From the NCBI GenBank assembly GCA_039583875.1, contig CM077155.1, positions 6,622,043 through 6,686,042 of the forward strand: a stretch of DNA of 64,000 nucleotides. The letters are read 5' to 3'. This DNA comes from Platanthera guangdongensis (taxonomy: Eukaryota; Streptophyta; Magnoliopsida; Asparagales; Orchidaceae). Below the pieces are notes generated by a model. That model saw only the letters and a program-made list of their open reading frames with translations. It was not told where the DNA came from and did no database searches. The number at the start of each line of letters is the position of its first letter. The stretch's first letter is position 1. The position numbers were made by a program, and so were the translations under genes. This document shows, one piece after another, positions 11,000 to 23,391 of this stretch.

Positions 11000-11181
11000 G
11001 GCTCCGTTTGGCACGATGGTGGTGGTCGCAAACGCATTGGCTAAATTGTCATTCGTTAAGGATCACCCAACAAACATCATCCCTTTGAACATAAAAGTGG
11101 ATGAAGTTCCTTAGGTGGGCATTAACAAATGACAATTTAACCCTCATGTTCATGACCGCCACCACTGTCCCAAACAGAGCA
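11000..11181. mobile_element. Tourist/PIF-Harbinger-like MITE, 182 bp
   Basis: The left end GGCTCCGTTTGGCACGATGG matches the reverse complement of the right end (TGCTCTGTTTGGGACAGTGG). TTA flanks both sides (10997-10999 and 11182-11184), as expected for PIF/Harbinger-type insertion. The interior is AT-rich and non-coding. Confidence 0.55.
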
Positions 11182-11199
11182 TTAATGAAGTAACTAAAC

Positions 11200-14100
11200 A
11201 TAGAAGGTACTCGACACAGCCCGTATTTTCTCTGAATTTAAATGAATATCAGAGTATGAGAAATCACACGTCGTAATGCCACGTCGTGCAGAGGATACCT
11301 GCAGACGTTCAGGCAAACTCCAATCCTAACACAATTTATGAAAATACCAAATTATAATGTGAAGAATACATGTCTTAAGTTAAGTTTTGGATGGCCGTAT
11401 CTCTCGGCTCAATGGATCAACTAGTCCACAACTGAAAATATAAGTTTGTGCTGCGGAAAATACCTTGTTTATATTAGTTGACATCCTACATGAGCAAAAA
11501 CATCCTTATAAGACAACTCATGGTCTGCACGATTCTAGATTTAGTATAAATATAGAAATAGTTTGCACGCTAGTCGAAATATAGTATCTTTAGCTTTAAA
11601 AGATGACATGTATAAGGTAGTGAAAATGATACTGTAAAACTTTAAAATATCTAACATGCAAACTAACATAAAACCTTCTCAAAGAACAAGTAAATCAAAT
11701 AAGTCATAAAGGAGAGGACTTAGAAGCTAGCAAGTACTTAATAATAAACAAAATCATGCGGGCGTCAACAACCTGACACGAACTCACTAAAAGATATGTA
11801 TGTCTGAACTAAAAGAAAACAAACAACAACTATCTCACAGTCGGTGAGGAAACGACAACTGCAGAGTACCAGCCAAAAACCAACCCTAGCCGCTCAATCG
11901 ATTACTTCTCCAAACTTGAGGCATTCAAGGAAAGAACAACCAAACAAGAATGAAAATACAAGTGGAGATCAAAGATCAAACTGTTAGCAATAAACCAAAA
12001 AAGAATAAAAGGTTACCAACCAAAACAAAAGGAACCTGTCAAATTTCAGCAATTAATCATATGACAATGATAAAAGATTTACTTATTGAATTCAAAAGTA
12101 AGAATGTTGCACCAAGTACGAAATGAAGCCATGTTTCGAGAATATCTGCAAAAGTAAGCAGAATACCATATACCAGTACAAAACAAGAAAAGAGGCTTGA
12201 CAACTCTACTCATGTGAATCATTAACACTAGTAAGAAATGGTCTTGAGTCGGTGGCCACATTGTCCAACCCAAACGTACAAACCAACAATATTTCAAGAA
12301 GGTATTGTGGTGGTGGCAATATTGTCCAACACAACCAGACAGTCCAATTGTCTCAATAAGACACTAAGATGGTGACCTCAATATCCAACTTAATACATCA
12401 ATCCAAACATATAAACAAGGTACTATGGTGATAGCCACTTTGTCCAACTTAACCCCACAGTCCAAAAAAATAACTCCAGCAGTGTAATGATTCACAATTT
12501 GGCACTAGGTTTGAGGTCTTGAATCCACTACCAACCAAAAGCCATACTTAACAGCCATAAACACTCAAGTAACAAATCGGCTAAAAATACTAAGTCCAAG
12601 TTGATGCGTCGAGTATACTCGACGAATGCAGTAGATACACGACGAATCAGCTAAAAATACTAAGTAGAGGGAAAAGCGTCGAGTACACTCGATGCTGCGT
12701 AGAGTGTACTCGACGTTTTTCCCCGGACTTAGTATTTTTACCCGATTCGTCGAGTGTACTCGACGCACTCGACGTTGCGTTGAGTGCATTCAACGTACTT
12801 GACGCTAACCCGCTAACTCAACGATTCTGTCTTCACTCGACGCCGCGTCGAGTACACGCGACGCCGCGCCGAGTACACGCGACGCCGCGCCGAGTACACG
12901 CGACGTCGCGCCGAGTACACGCGACGCCGCGCCGAGTACACGCGACGCCGCGCCGAGTTCACGCGACGCCGCGCCGAGTTCACGCGACGCCGCGCCGAGT
13001 TCACGCGACGCCGCGCCGAGTTCACGCGACGCCGCGCCGAGTTCACGCGACGCCGCGCCGAGTTCACGCGACGCCGCGCCGAGTTCACGCGACGCCGCGC
13101 CGAGTTCACGCGACGCCGCGCCGAGTTCACGCGACGCCGCGCCGAGTTCACGCGACGCCGCGCCGAGTTCACGCGACGCCGCGCCGAGTTCACGCGACGC
13201 CGCGCCGAGTTCACGCGACGCCGCGCCGAGTTCACGCGACGCCGCGTCGAGTTCATTCAACACACTCAACGCTTTTTACTTGGTCTCGAAGCTACTCAAC
13301 GCCAAGACTTCACTCAATGCTTTTTCACTCAACGTCAAGTCCTCACTCAACGTTGTGTTGAGTGCATTCAGCACACTCAATGATTTTTTTACTTATGCCC
13401 TAAGACCACTCAACGTTGTGTTGAGTGTATTCAGCACACTCAACGCTTTTTACTTAGCCTCTCAGACCACTCAACGCTGTGTTGAGTGTATTCAGCACAC
13501 TCAACGCTTTTTACTTGGTCTCATAGACCACTCAGCGCCAAGCCTTCTACACTAACCTAACTTAGACTAATAGTTGCATAAACTGAATCTCTACAGATTA
13601 ACAGACAGCCCGACACTCGACGGATTTTGCCTAAACGAGCAGTCAAATAAGACGAATTTACTTAGACTATTTGGTAAAAATCTTGCTCATACTAACGATC
13701 AAATACGACAAATGGTCCTTGATGGGAAATTTAGCATTAAGCAACATGCCTCCTATATATGCCAAACCTTACCCTAATCCTAATTTCTGTACGAGGAAGG
13801 AAACAAGATAACAGAAAGCAGCAAAGGATAAGCAAGGGGAAAAATCGCCACTTGCCTCAATTCTCGCCGAACTCCGGCAACACCAGCACTACTCACGGAT
13901 TGGGCCACAGAAACACCTAATCAACAAAACCGGAAACTTTTCGAGAGCAGAGAAGGTCAAAACTGCATACCTTAATCTCTAAAAATCCAAGAAAACAAAA
14001 TTACCTATCACCAATGCGTAGATCTCAGCGAGAGCTTTCCGGATCTACTCTCCGACGACGATTTCGTGCACCGGAGCTCCTACAAGTGGTGGCCGAAAGC

Positions 14101-14662
14101 CTTGCAAAACTCGCCGCCCTCTTCTTCCGCACTCTCGGTCCGAGAGCATGGGGAGGAAGATAATGAATAGTAATTGGTCTTTATCTATCTAATATAATAG
14201 TATGTATAACATATTATAATATCATAATATAATATCATAATATAATATCATGATAGTGAATTATTAATAATGAAACATCCAAATAGCACAAAAACTCGAA
14301 TCCACTCGGATTTCTATGAAATTCGCATCGAAATTAAATATCGATGCTACGAATCCAACGATGAGGTCGAATTTACGATTCGACAAACCAAACTCTGGTA
14401 AAAACTCCCTCGAATCCCAAAACACCAAATATCTCAAAAAAGGCTTCGTCCTGTTCCAAAACGAACCCCGCCTCGGAAGGGAATATCAAAACTCACAAGA
14501 AATTAGTCATACTAATATTCTAAGCCAAAACCTCGGATATCAAATGAGCAAAAGTCACGCTCCAACAATGGTACCCGTCAACTACGCGTCAACGTAGTGT
14601 CCCGACGTCAAAAATGTCACTAGAGGAATTAAAGTAAACATCAGAAAATCAAAGGCGTTACA
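11200..14662 (-). mobile_element. Ty3/gypsy 3' LTR (large), minus strand
   Basis: On the minus strand the LTR starts TGTAACGCCTTTG at 14662. It directly follows gypsy integrase-end sequence and a CAGGACGAAACTTTC block typical of the pol-LTR junction in Del/Tekay-like elements. A TATA-like ATATATAGG lies near 13751-13759 (minus). The transcribed part carries the CGTCGA palindromes and the 21-bp array (12600-13540). Around 12230-12480 there are four degenerate GTGGcnACnTTGTCCAAC repeats. The distal end is uncertain and placed near 11200 because sequence character changes there. Confidence 0.45.
12838..13256. repeat. 21-bp GC-rich tandem repeat, about 20 copies
   Basis: The unit is GCCGAGTTCACGCGACGCCGC (cyclic). 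The first five or so copies have GAGTACACG instead of GAGTTCACG, so two sub-arrays are visible. Because 21 is a multiple of three, several frames stay open on both strands (a 7-residue peptide repeat); I do not regard these as genes. Looser CACTCAACGTTGTGTTGAGT palindromes follow to 13540. Confidence 0.95.
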
Positions 14663-16868
14663 ACCACTCGACCTAAAAGAAAGTTTCGTCCTGAAACTTT
14701 ATGCACAAAAGATTCCATTGTAGAAGGAAAATAATCAAAGATTATATAATAGAAACACATACCAAAAGAAACTAGGAGAACAAATGAGGATGAGCCTCCC
14801 TCATAGCTGACTACAACTCTCAAGTCGTGCTATCCACGTCTTGGTTCCGCCACAAAACTTTCACCATGGGTATGGTCTTCCTTCACAACACTCAATCTTG
14901 AGTATCCAAAATGCGAACAGGCAACTCAACATAGGAAAGATTAGGCTCCAACTGGAGCACAATATTAAGAACTTGTCGGTCGCTAAGCACACATTTCGGC
15001 AACTGGCTCACGTGAAACACATCGTGTACCCCAGGAAAACTTGCGGGCAAATCCAGCTTATAGGTTGACACTCCGATGCGTTCAACAACCTGAAAAAGTC
15101 TCACATACCTAGGATCCAACTTGTGATCCTTTCCAAACCTCTTAACACCAGACATCAGAAAAACCTCAAGAAACACCATGTCCTCAACAACAAACTCCAG
15201 ATCAATCTTACGCTGATTGACATTCTTCTCGTAACACTCCTGAGCTATTCAAAGCTTCTCTCGAATATGTGTCACAGAAGTACTCATCTCTTTCAATGCT
15301 TCTAGACCCAACAATAATCTTTCACCAACTTCAGCCCAAAACAAGGGAGTTCTACAACATCTCCCATACAAAACCTCAAACGGGGTCATTTGCAAACTTT
15401 TCTGATAGTTGTTGTTGTAGGCAAATTCCATCAATCTCAACCGCTCGCCCCACGCTACCCCGTAGTCCAAGCTGTAACATCTAATCATATCTTCCACAAT
15501 CTGATTTACTCTCTCCGTCTGACCATTGGTCTGCAGATGATAAGCGGTTGAATATCTGAGGTCGGTGTCCAACCCTTCTTGTAAACTTTTCCAAAAGCGA
15601 GACGTAAACCTAAAGTCTCGATCCGACACAATACTCATCGGCAATCCATGTAGCCTGATAACCTCATCCAGGTACGGCTTTGTTATTTTCGTCATGGAGT
15701 AATCAATCTTGAAATGCACGAATTGAGCACACGTCGTCAGTCTATCCACTATAACCCAAACAGAATCATGCCCTCGAGGAGATCTCGGCAAACCAGTAAT
15801 AAAATCCATGGAAATACTCTCTCATTTCCAACTTGGAATCTCTAAAAGCGTCAACTTGCCACCCGACCTTCTATGATCAGCCTTAACTCGGTTGCAGGTG
15901 AGGCATTCTGACACAAACCTAGCTATATCAACTTTCATACCATACCACCAAACAATCTGCTTCATATCTCGGTACATCTTGGTGGAACCAGGGTGCTAGG
16001 CAACACTAGAGCTATGTGCCTCACAGCACAACTTAACTCGAATATCCTCAACAGCGGAATACAATATCTTCCGCGGTACCTCAAAGTATCCGCATCATCA
16101 ATGGAAAATTCCGGTAACTCCCCTTTCTCAATTCTATTACGGAGGTGCTGCAAATCGGGATCATCTTTCTGATGCAGCCTTGTGAGTGTAATCCAAGAAG
16201 GCTCTAACACTTCCAAACTATTGGGCGAGTCGCTACTCCCAACCGACATATCCATTAACAGAAATTCTTCTACCAAGGATTTTACTGAAAGTCCAAAGAT
16301 TTGGGCAGTCTTTCCACTCAGGGCATCAGCTACCAAATTAGCTTTACCTGGATGATACAAAATGTCAACATCATAGTCCTCTACATATTCTAACCATCTA
16401 CGTTGGCGCAGGTTCAACTCCTTTTGAGTGAAAACGTATTTCAAACTCTTATGGTCTGTATTGATCTTGCACAAGGCGTCATACAACAGATGCCTCCACA
16501 GCTTCAAAGCATAAATCACAGCCGCAAATTCCAAATCATGTGTATGGTAGCTTCTTTCATGAATCTTTAACTGTCTCGACTCATACGCAATTACCTTTCC
16601 TTCTTGTATCAGGACACATCTATGCCCGACATGTGATGCATTCACATAAACGACATATTCTACTCCTTCGGTAGGCAAAGACAAAACTGGAGCAGTGCAC
16701 ATTCTCTGTTTCAATTCCTGAAAGCTCCTTCGCATTTATCGCTCCAGATGAACGTTGCGTTCTTCTGCGTAAGCTTAGTCAGCGGCACAGACAACGTAGA
16801 GAATCCTTCCACAAATTTTCTATAATAGCTTGTCAACCCCATGAAGCTTCTTTTCTCTTTGGGCGCAG
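14663..16868 (-). pseudogene. Ty3/gypsy pol fragment (RT end, RNase H, integrase), broken
   Basis: Read on the minus strand, domain order is RT 3' end, RNase H (16735-15962), a gap with stops, then integrase (15809-15249) and its C-terminal part (15179-14892). Recognisable blocks include TDHKSLKYVFTQKELNLRQR, LYHPGKANLVADALS, DFITGLPRSPRGHDSVWVIV and NGQTERVNQIVEDMIR. The RNase H motif normally reading YxDAS is YVNAS here, so a catalytic Asp is lost. The protein is also split by stops, and gag, protease and most of RT are missing because homology ends near 16868. IN-before-LTR order and motifs place it in Ty3/gypsy, probably a chromovirus. It is non-functional. Confidence 0.85.
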
Positions 16869-16869
16869 A

Positions 16870-18125
16870 CAAGGGTCCGTTTTTGGTACGTTTACGTACC
16901 TATTCATAGGTATGTATATAAAAGCCATTTCGCGCAATGAGACCCGTATTTTTACGAAACAAAAAAGATGAGAAACCTAGCTTTCCTTCTCCGGCGTCGC
17001 GCGGCGGAGACCTTCGAAATAGGCTGCGATCATCTCCTGGGCAGAGAATGGAATAAAATATCCTCGACGAATGTAAGCTTCCTTCTCCTACTCCCATTTT
17101 ATGTCTGTTTACCGAGCAAAACGCATTTTCTGCACTTTACCGAGCAAAACGGTTCTGGTGTATTACATTTTAGATGCAGACTGGTTTTGCATCGAAATAC
17201 GATCGTATTTGTGAAGTTCTATGATAAAACACTGGTATTATCTATGTTTAACCTCAAAAACAGCCATATTGCAATTGTATCCTTCAAAAATCAATGCCCT
17301 AACTATATTGAAAATACGGCTAAATACAAACATATATTGTGGTTATATTGTGATAGTGCAGATGTATGTTGTTTAAGTGCATGTTATGATAATTCGACAA
17401 TATTTGTTTAGGATATATATCTTTATCCATATGTTGTGTCGTATTTATGTTGATTCTAAAACATTCTGCATTTATAATACGACTATATAGTATATAGGTA
17501 CGGCCGTATTCCAATTGTATTTCATTTGTAATGCTGTAATAACACTTGCTTAGTGAAAATATGTTTGAATGATATGTCAGATGACTGGTTCAACAACTTT
17601 ACATTGTTGTTGTGTTGTGTCTTCGTTTAAGGAAAAAACAGTACCACTACTGAGATCTTTGGATGAAACCACGAGAAATGATTTACAAGAAGCTTGGATT
17701 CTGCCATTGTTCTCTATTCCAAGTTTAAATCAAAAGATTCCTCTGATTGTAACTTTGCTTCAAGCATACTCCAAGCAGAATACTTACGGACTGCAATGGC
17801 GCGAAATGCAGAAAGCAAAGAAACGTGTTGTTTAAGCTATGCACCGGCAGGGTTGCGCCATTTCCGACGGGTCGCTTTTGGCGTGCTATTTGAGGAGGGT
17901 TACAGCGAAATGAAGATGAGCGCTTGCCCACTCCGAACCCAGAAAACGTGACGCCTATTATTCATAACCCTTCTCTTTTTTACATTCAAACAAAGATGAC
18001 GAGCGCTTGACCGCTCCAAACCTTGAAAACGCAAATGCCAAAAATTAGGGAGGGAAACGCGACAACTCCCCGAAATAAAGACTATTTATATGCATACCTA
18101 TTAATATGGACGTATACGTCCCCAA
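16870..18125. mobile_element. Putative ~1.25-kb DNA transposon with TIRs carrying TATA boxes
   Basis: The left end (TTTTTGGTACGTTTACGTAC..ATAGGTATGTATATAAAAG, 16879-16924) and the reverse complement of the right end (around 18080-18125) align over about 45 bp at roughly 80% identity. Each inverted repeat contains a TATA-like TATATAAA/CATATAAATAG directed inward. Behind the left one is a plausible leader and ATG at 16968 opening MRNLAFLLRRRA. No transposase is recognised, and a target duplication was not identified. A non-autonomous Mutator-like element with captured sequence is one possibility. Confidence 0.4.
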
Positions 18126-18318
18126 ATAATTTCGCACTTTGAAAGGCCAATCCCATCACTTTTGAAATATCAATTATGAGCAAATTAATTGTCCTAGAAC
18201 GGGCAAACATAATCCATTCATATCTGCATTCCCATAAATTTTAGTGTTCTTAAGACTGCAAATAGCTGTTTTATGTGTTTTTAGAACTATGAATAGCCGT
18301 CGTAGGACTACTAATATC

Positions 18319-19198
18319 TGTTGGAAGCGAAAAATGGGCACACAAAAGAGCAAAATAGCTTCTCTATTATAACAAACAAAATTACAAGGCTACAATACAA
18401 TACAACTCCGCTATGAGTTACAACTTAATACTTCACTCCAAAAGTCATGCACACACTAATACAAGAAAAATAGATAATCGTTGCTTCTCGAAAAAATAAT
18501 GGACATGCAGTCCGCCGAGAGTTGTCCGCTTTCTTTGTCCGCCAAGAGCCTGCTAACAAAACATATGCTGCTGCACTTTACGGCCTCAAAATTTTGTCCG
18601 CCAAAATTCTGTTCGCAAGAAATCTGTTTGCAAGAAATCTGTTCGCAGATTTCTTTTCTTGTTCGCAAAAAGAACAGACCGCCACTTTTCTTATTTGGCT
18701 CTAGGAAGGAATCCGCCAATAGGAGACCGCAGCTCATGCAATGCTTAACCTTGCCAGGCTTTTTCTGTCCGCCAAATTGCTGTCCACTAGAAGGAGTTCG
18801 CCAGAATTACCGCGCTTTACAAAGCTATTCGTAAGAGGCTGTCCACAAGGAACTATTCACACTGCTTTTCTAAGCAGCAAAACCAGTCCGCTGCCTTTTT
18901 ACTATTCCGGTGCTATGTATCCAACCTTCCCGCACAGCTATTTCAGTCCGCAATATTACTTCATGCGCCTTTTAATATGCTTCGGGGGGAGAGGCAAGAT
19001 TTTTCTGCTGCTATACATCTCCTTTTATAGGTTTTAATTATGAATAGGAGCATGCCACGTAGCACATAATTCACGTCACTATCCTCCTTATCTTAAATGC
19101 CCCGCCAATTCTGCTGCCTATAATTAATATATTTATTTATATTAAATATTGATTTTGGTCATTTGACTTCGGTCAAACAAGGAACATTTCTGCCAACA
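18319..19198 (-). repeat. 3' LTR of the intact copia element
   Basis: Same 880 bp length as the 5' LTR. The three differences are AAA/AGA near 18353, GACCGCC/GTCCGCC near 18679 and CCCCGCC/CCCAGCC near 19101. The polypurine tract abuts it at 19199. Confidence 0.95.
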
Positions 19199-19213
19199 AA
19201 CTCCCCCTCAAAC
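19199..19213 (-). promoter_or_regulatory. Polypurine tract
   Basis: Minus-strand GTTTGAGGGGGAGTT directly precedes the 3' LTR and overlaps the polyprotein stop codon. Confidence 0.85.
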
Positions 19214-22200
19214 ACGGCTGCACATGCCGAGTTTGCTCTTACACTTCAGGAACGTCTCTGTCTTCAATGCCTTGGTGAAAATATCTGCCATCTGCTCTCC
19301 TGTGGGGCAGTATACCAACTCCACCACCTTCTGCTGCACCTGCTCGCGAAGAAAATGATACTTTGTCTCAATGTGTTTGCTGCGCCCATGCAGCACTGGA
19401 TTCTTCGCTAGCTGAATTGCAGACATGTTATCCACATACACCGTCACAGGACCATCCTGTGCATGGTGCAACTCATGCAGGAGATTTCTCAACCAAATTG
19501 CTTGACACGTACAGGCTGCCGCTGCGATGTACTCAGCTTCGCAGGTAGACAAGGCGATCGTTGCCTGTTTCTTTGAACACCATGAGAACACTGTTGTTCC
19601 CATATGAAAAGCGTATCCAGAAGTGCTCTTCCGGTCATTCACATCTCCTCCGTAATCACTATCGGAGTACCCGACCAGCTTCAACTCCTCTGCAGTTGAG
19701 TACATCAAACCATGATCTCTCGTCCCATTCACATACCTCAAGATTCTCTTCGCAGCTGTGAAGTGATCTTGCTTCGGCTCCTCCATATATCTGCTAACAA
19801 CTCCAACCGCATACATGATATCGGGCCTAGTGAAAGTCAGGTAGCGTAAACTTCCAACTAGACTCTTGAACAGTGTTGAGTCAACTGCTTCTTCCTTTGA
19901 ATCCTTCCTCAGCTTCACTCCCGGATCTGCAGGAGTAGAGATAACCTTACTGTTCTCCATACGGAACTTCTTCAGAATCTCCTCCGCATACTTCTCCTGA
20001 GAGATGAAGATCCCTTCTTCACTCTGTTGCACTTCTATGCCCAGGAAGTAAGTGAGTTCTCCTAGATTAGTCATCTCGAACTCCTTCTTCATCGTCTTCT
20101 TAAACTCTTCAAACATAAGGGGGTTGTTGCCAGTGAATATCATGTCGTCAACATACAAGCACACGACCATGAAATCACCGTTCTTCTCTACCTTCGTGTA
20201 GAGTGCATACTCATACGGGCTCTTCATGTACCCGATTTTCTGAAAGTATGCATCTATTCTTTCATTCCAAACACGAGGCGCTTGCTTCAACCCATACAAC
20301 GCCTTCTTCAATTTGTAGACCTTCCTCTCTTGGCCTTTCACTTCATATCCAGGAGCCTGCTGGACATACACATCTTCTTCTAGATAACCATTGAGAAAAG
20401 CAGACTTGACGTCCATCTGACAGATCTTCCACTTATACTGAGCAGCAAGTGCAATGATCAGTCTGATAGTGTCTATCCGCGCCACTGGAGCAAAGACCTC
20501 GTCGTAGTCCACACCTTGGACTTGTCGGTAGCCTTTTGCGACGAGTCTTGCCTTGTGCTTCTCCACTTCTCCATCCTTGTTCTTCTTCACTCTATACACC
20601 CATTTCACACCAATGAGCTTATGACCTGCTGGCAGAGTGACTAACTCCCAAGTATCATTCTTCTTAATGGATGTCATCTCTTCATCCATTGCTTTCCTCC
20701 AAGTTTTCTCTTGAGCAGCTTCATCATATGAGTACGGCTCACAATCTGCTAAAAGACAATATAAAGAAAAGTTAGCATGAATCGGCTCCGTCTCCTCGTA
20801 GATCTCCTCCAACCTTCTCATCCTAGGTTGAGAACCATTAGAGATGTTCCTGCTGGTGCTTGCTCTATCAGAATTGCTTCTGTTGGTGCTTACTCCACTA
20901 GAGTAGGGAGTCGAAGCTCCCCCTGAATCTCTGCTCGGTGGTGATGGTGGTTCAGCTCCACCATCCTCAGCTTCAGCTTCGTGACCACCTTCTTCATCAT
21001 CATCGTCATAGAACATTCCTTTGACGCTTCTTTCCTTCTCATCCCAGCTCCAGCAGCTATCTTCTTCAAACAACACATCTCTAGAGATGATTGCCTTCTT
21101 TGTCACTGGGTTGTATAACTTATAAGCTTTACTCATCGGAGCGTAGCCTACAAATATACACTTCTCACTCTTATCATCCAGCTTCTTCCTCTTCTGCTCA
21201 GGGACGTGAGCATAAGCTACACACCCAAACACTCTCAAGTGTTGCACACTTGGCTTCCATCCACTCCATGCCTCATATGGAGTCTTGAACTTCACACTCT
21301 TCGTTGGACATCTGTTTAACAAGTACACAGCACATTGTACTGCTTCAGCCCAGAACATCTTCGGCAACTTCTTGCCCTTTATCAAACTCCTTGCCATGTT
21401 CTGAATCGTCAAGTTCTTTCGCTCAGCAACTCCGTTCTGCTGAGGTGAGTATGCTGCAGTCAACTGATGAGCAATCCCATGCTCTTTGCAGAAAACATCA
21501 AATAACTTAGAGGTATACTCCCCACCTCTATCAGTCCTGAGCACCTTCAGTGGTTGTCCACTCTCCTTCTCTGTCATAGCCTTGAACTCCTTGAACTTGT
21601 CAAGGGCCTCAGACTTCTCTTTCAAGAAATAAACCCAACACTTCCGACTAAAGTCATCAGTGAAGGTAATATAGTATTTGCTTCCTCCAACTGAGGCAAT
21701 ATCAAACGGACCAGCAATGTCCGAATGAACCAGTTCAAGCTGTCTCCTTGCCCTTCGAGACTTTCCTCCTTCAAAACTCTGCCGCTTCTGCTTTCCCTTC
21801 GTACAAGCTTCACAAATCTTCTGTGGTGGTAAGATCTTAGGCAAACCTTCCACCATCTTTGCATGTGACAAGAGCTTCAGACCACTGAAGCCTAAGTGAC
21901 CCATCCTATGGTGCCACAACCAAGCTTCTTCTTCCTCTTCAGTTCTTGCTAGGCATGCCGTCTCCTCGGCATCCATCTTCAATGTAAAGAGACGATTCGT
22001 TGTCATCTTTACTTTCACCACCTCTTTTACTTGTTGGTTCTTCATAGCCAACAAACCATCCTTCAACTGAATGCAGTAACCTTTTTCCACCAACTGTTCA
22101 AGGCTTAAGATGTTACTCTTCAAGCCAGGAACATAGAACACATCATTGAGATGCACTTTCTCTCCATTGAGGGTGACCACTATCAATCCTTTGCCTTCTA

Positions 22201-23290
22201 CTGAGATCTTTGAAGTATCACCAAAGCTAACCTCACCAGCACTTGATTCAAGGTTAGTGAACAACTCCTTCTCACCACACATATGGTTGCTCGCTCCTGT
22301 GTCTAAGTACCAAACTTCATTTCTACCATCTTCAGCTCCTCTGTAAGTCAAGAACATCATTGGATCACCACCAGTGTTTCTTGCTTCAGCATAGTGGTTG
22401 GTCTCCTCATTCCTCCTTGGAAGTCTGCAATCATAACTCATGTGCCCAAACCTGTTACAGTTGTAACATTGGACTTGTGCCATTCCACCACGGCCTCTGC
22501 CTCGGCCTCTTCCACGACCTCTTCCTCTTCCTTCTTGCTCTCTACCTTGAGGTTGCTCTGCCTCTCTCTGGAAGTTCTGATATCTTCCACCTCTTCTTCC
22601 TCTGCCTCTGCCTTGGTAGTCTCGACCTCGCTGGCCAGCTCCTCTTCCTGAACTCTCTCCAAAGTTCAGCTGAGTCTGAAGTGCTTTCTCTAAGCCACTT
22701 GACCCTTCATCTTGTAGCATGCGGTATTCATGGGCTTGCAGAGAGCCTATGAGTTCATCAACAGATATCTGAGTGAGATCTTTCGACTCTTCTATCGCCA
22801 CTACTATATAGTTGAACTTTTTTGACATCGATCGGAGAAGTTTCTCCATGAAACTCACATCATCAATTGTCTCTCCGTTGCGCTTCATTTCATTTGCAAG
22901 CGTCCGCAGACGAGTAACATAGTCACCAACTTTCTCAGAGTTTTGCATCTTCATAACTTCATACTCGGCTCGGAGAGATTGAAGCTTCACCTTCTTTGCC
23001 TTGTCAACTCCTTGCAATGAGCGTTGCAAGATTTCCCAGGCTTCTTTAGAACTTCGAGCATCAGATATCTTCTCAAAGGTTGCTTCATCAACCCCTTGGT
23101 ATAGCAAGAACAAAGCCTTCTTGTCTCTCTTCCTTGCCTCTCTCAGCGCCGTTCTTTGTGCGTTAGTTAATGCCGCATCTTGCTCAGTAGTCTGCTCTTC
23201 ATACCCATCATCAACTATCTTCCAAAGCTCCTTTGACGCTAGCAGCACTCTCATTTGGATGCTCCAGTTCCCATAGTTCGTCTTCGTCAA
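19208..23290 (-). CDS. Copia gag-pol polyprotein, 1360 aa, intact
   Basis: This single frame encodes the proteins needed to copy and integrate the element. Order of domains by residue: gag core about 1-215; Arg/Gly-rich linker; CCHC zinc knuckle [14 protein letters not shown] near 275-288; protease with DTGASNH near 329; pre-integrase HHRMGHLG near 459; integrase catalytic D (HSDIAGPF, ~522), D (RTDRGGEY, ~584) and E (NGVAERK, ~622); reverse transcriptase with YVDD near 1046; RNase H with [10 protein letters not shown] near 1206 and STCEAEY. All catalytic residues I looked for are present. The start at 23290 lies 101 bp past the LTR. The TGA stop at 19210-19208 lies inside the polypurine tract. 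Lineage was not assigned beyond Ty1/copia. Confidence 0.96.
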   Translation of the reverse strand: MTKTNYGNWSIQMRVLLASKELWKIVDDGYEEQTTEQDAALTNAQRTALREARKRDKKALFLLYQGVDEATFEKISDARSSKEAWEILQRSLQGVDKAKKVKLQSLRAEYEVMKMQNSEKVGDYVTRLRTLANEMKRNGETIDDVSFMEKLLRSMSKKFNYIVVAIEESKDLTQISVDELIGSLQAHEYRMLQDEGSSGLEKALQTQLNFGESSGRGAGQRGRDYQGRGRGRRGGRYQNFQREAEQPQGREQEGRGRGRGRGRGRGRGGMAQVQCYNCNRFGHMSYDCRLPRRNEETNHYAEARNTGGDPMMFLTYRGAEDGRNEVWYLDTGASNHMCGEKELFTNLESSAGEVSFGDTSKISVEGKGLIVVTLNGEKVHLNDVFYVPGLKSNILSLEQLVEKGYCIQLKDGLLAMKNQQVKEVVKVKMTTNRLFTLKMDAEETACLARTEEEEEAWLWHHRMGHLGFSGLKLLSHAKMVEGLPKILPPQKICEACTKGKQKRQSFEGGKSRRARRQLELVHSDIAGPFDIASVGGSKYYITFTDDFSRKCWVYFLKEKSEALDKFKEFKAMTEKESGQPLKVLRTDRGGEYTSKLFDVFCKEHGIAHQLTAAYSPQQNGVAERKNLTIQNMARSLIKGKKLPKMFWAEAVQCAVYLLNRCPTKSVKFKTPYEAWSGWKPSVQHLRVFGCVAYAHVPEQKRKKLDDKSEKCIFVGYAPMSKAYKLYNPVTKKAIISRDVLFEEDSCWSWDEKERSVKGMFYDDDDEEGGHEAEAEDGGAEPPSPPSRDSGGASTPYSSGVSTNRSNSDRASTSRNISNGSQPRMRRLEEIYEETEPIHANFSLYCLLADCEPYSYDEAAQEKTWRKAMDEEMTSIKKNDTWELVTLPAGHKLIGVKWVYRVKKNKDGEVEKHKARLVAKGYRQVQGVDYDEVFAPVARIDTIRLIIALAAQYKWKICQMDVKSAFLNGYLEEDVYVQQAPGYEVKGQERKVYKLKKALYGLKQAPRVWNERIDAYFQKIGYMKSPYEYALYTKVEKNGDFMVVCLYVDDMIFTGNNPLMFEEFKKTMKKEFEMTNLGELTYFLGIEVQQSEEGIFISQEKYAEEILKKFRMENSKVISTPADPGVKLRKDSKEEAVDSTLFKSLVGSLRYLTFTRPDIMYAVGVVSRYMEEPKQDHFTAAKRILRYVNGTRDHGLMYSTAEELKLVGYSDSDYGGDVNDRKSTSGYAFHMGTTVFSWCSKKQATIALSTCEAEYIAAAACTCQAIWLRNLLHELHHAQDGPVTVYVDNMSAIQLAKNPVLHGRSKHIETKYHFLREQVQQKVVELVYCPTGEQMADIFTKALKTETFLKCKSKLGMCSRV

Positions 23291-23373
23291 CTTGGAACTT
23301 GACCCGGCATAGCATTTACCATCTCCATTGTTGTGATTTCTTCAACTCTTCTGAGTTACTAACAAGGTTCGGA

Positions 23374-23390
23374 ACCTCCCTCTGATACCA
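23374..23390 (-). promoter_or_regulatory. Primer binding site (initiator Met tRNA type)
   Basis: Minus-strand TGGTATCAGAGGGAGG starts one base past the 5' LTR. TGGTATCAGAG complements the 3' end of plant initiator tRNA-Met, the usual copia primer. Confidence 0.9.
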
Positions 23391-23391
23391 C

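Noticed and set aside
12780..13361. 193-aa and similar frames of a 7-residue repeat on both strands
   Set aside because: A 21-bp tandem repeat without stops keeps several frames open at once; no start context or domain supports a gene.
18481..18834. 117-aa frame in the copia LTR, repeated at 23554
   Set aside because: Present only because the LTR is duplicated; runs opposite to element transcription and contains no domain.
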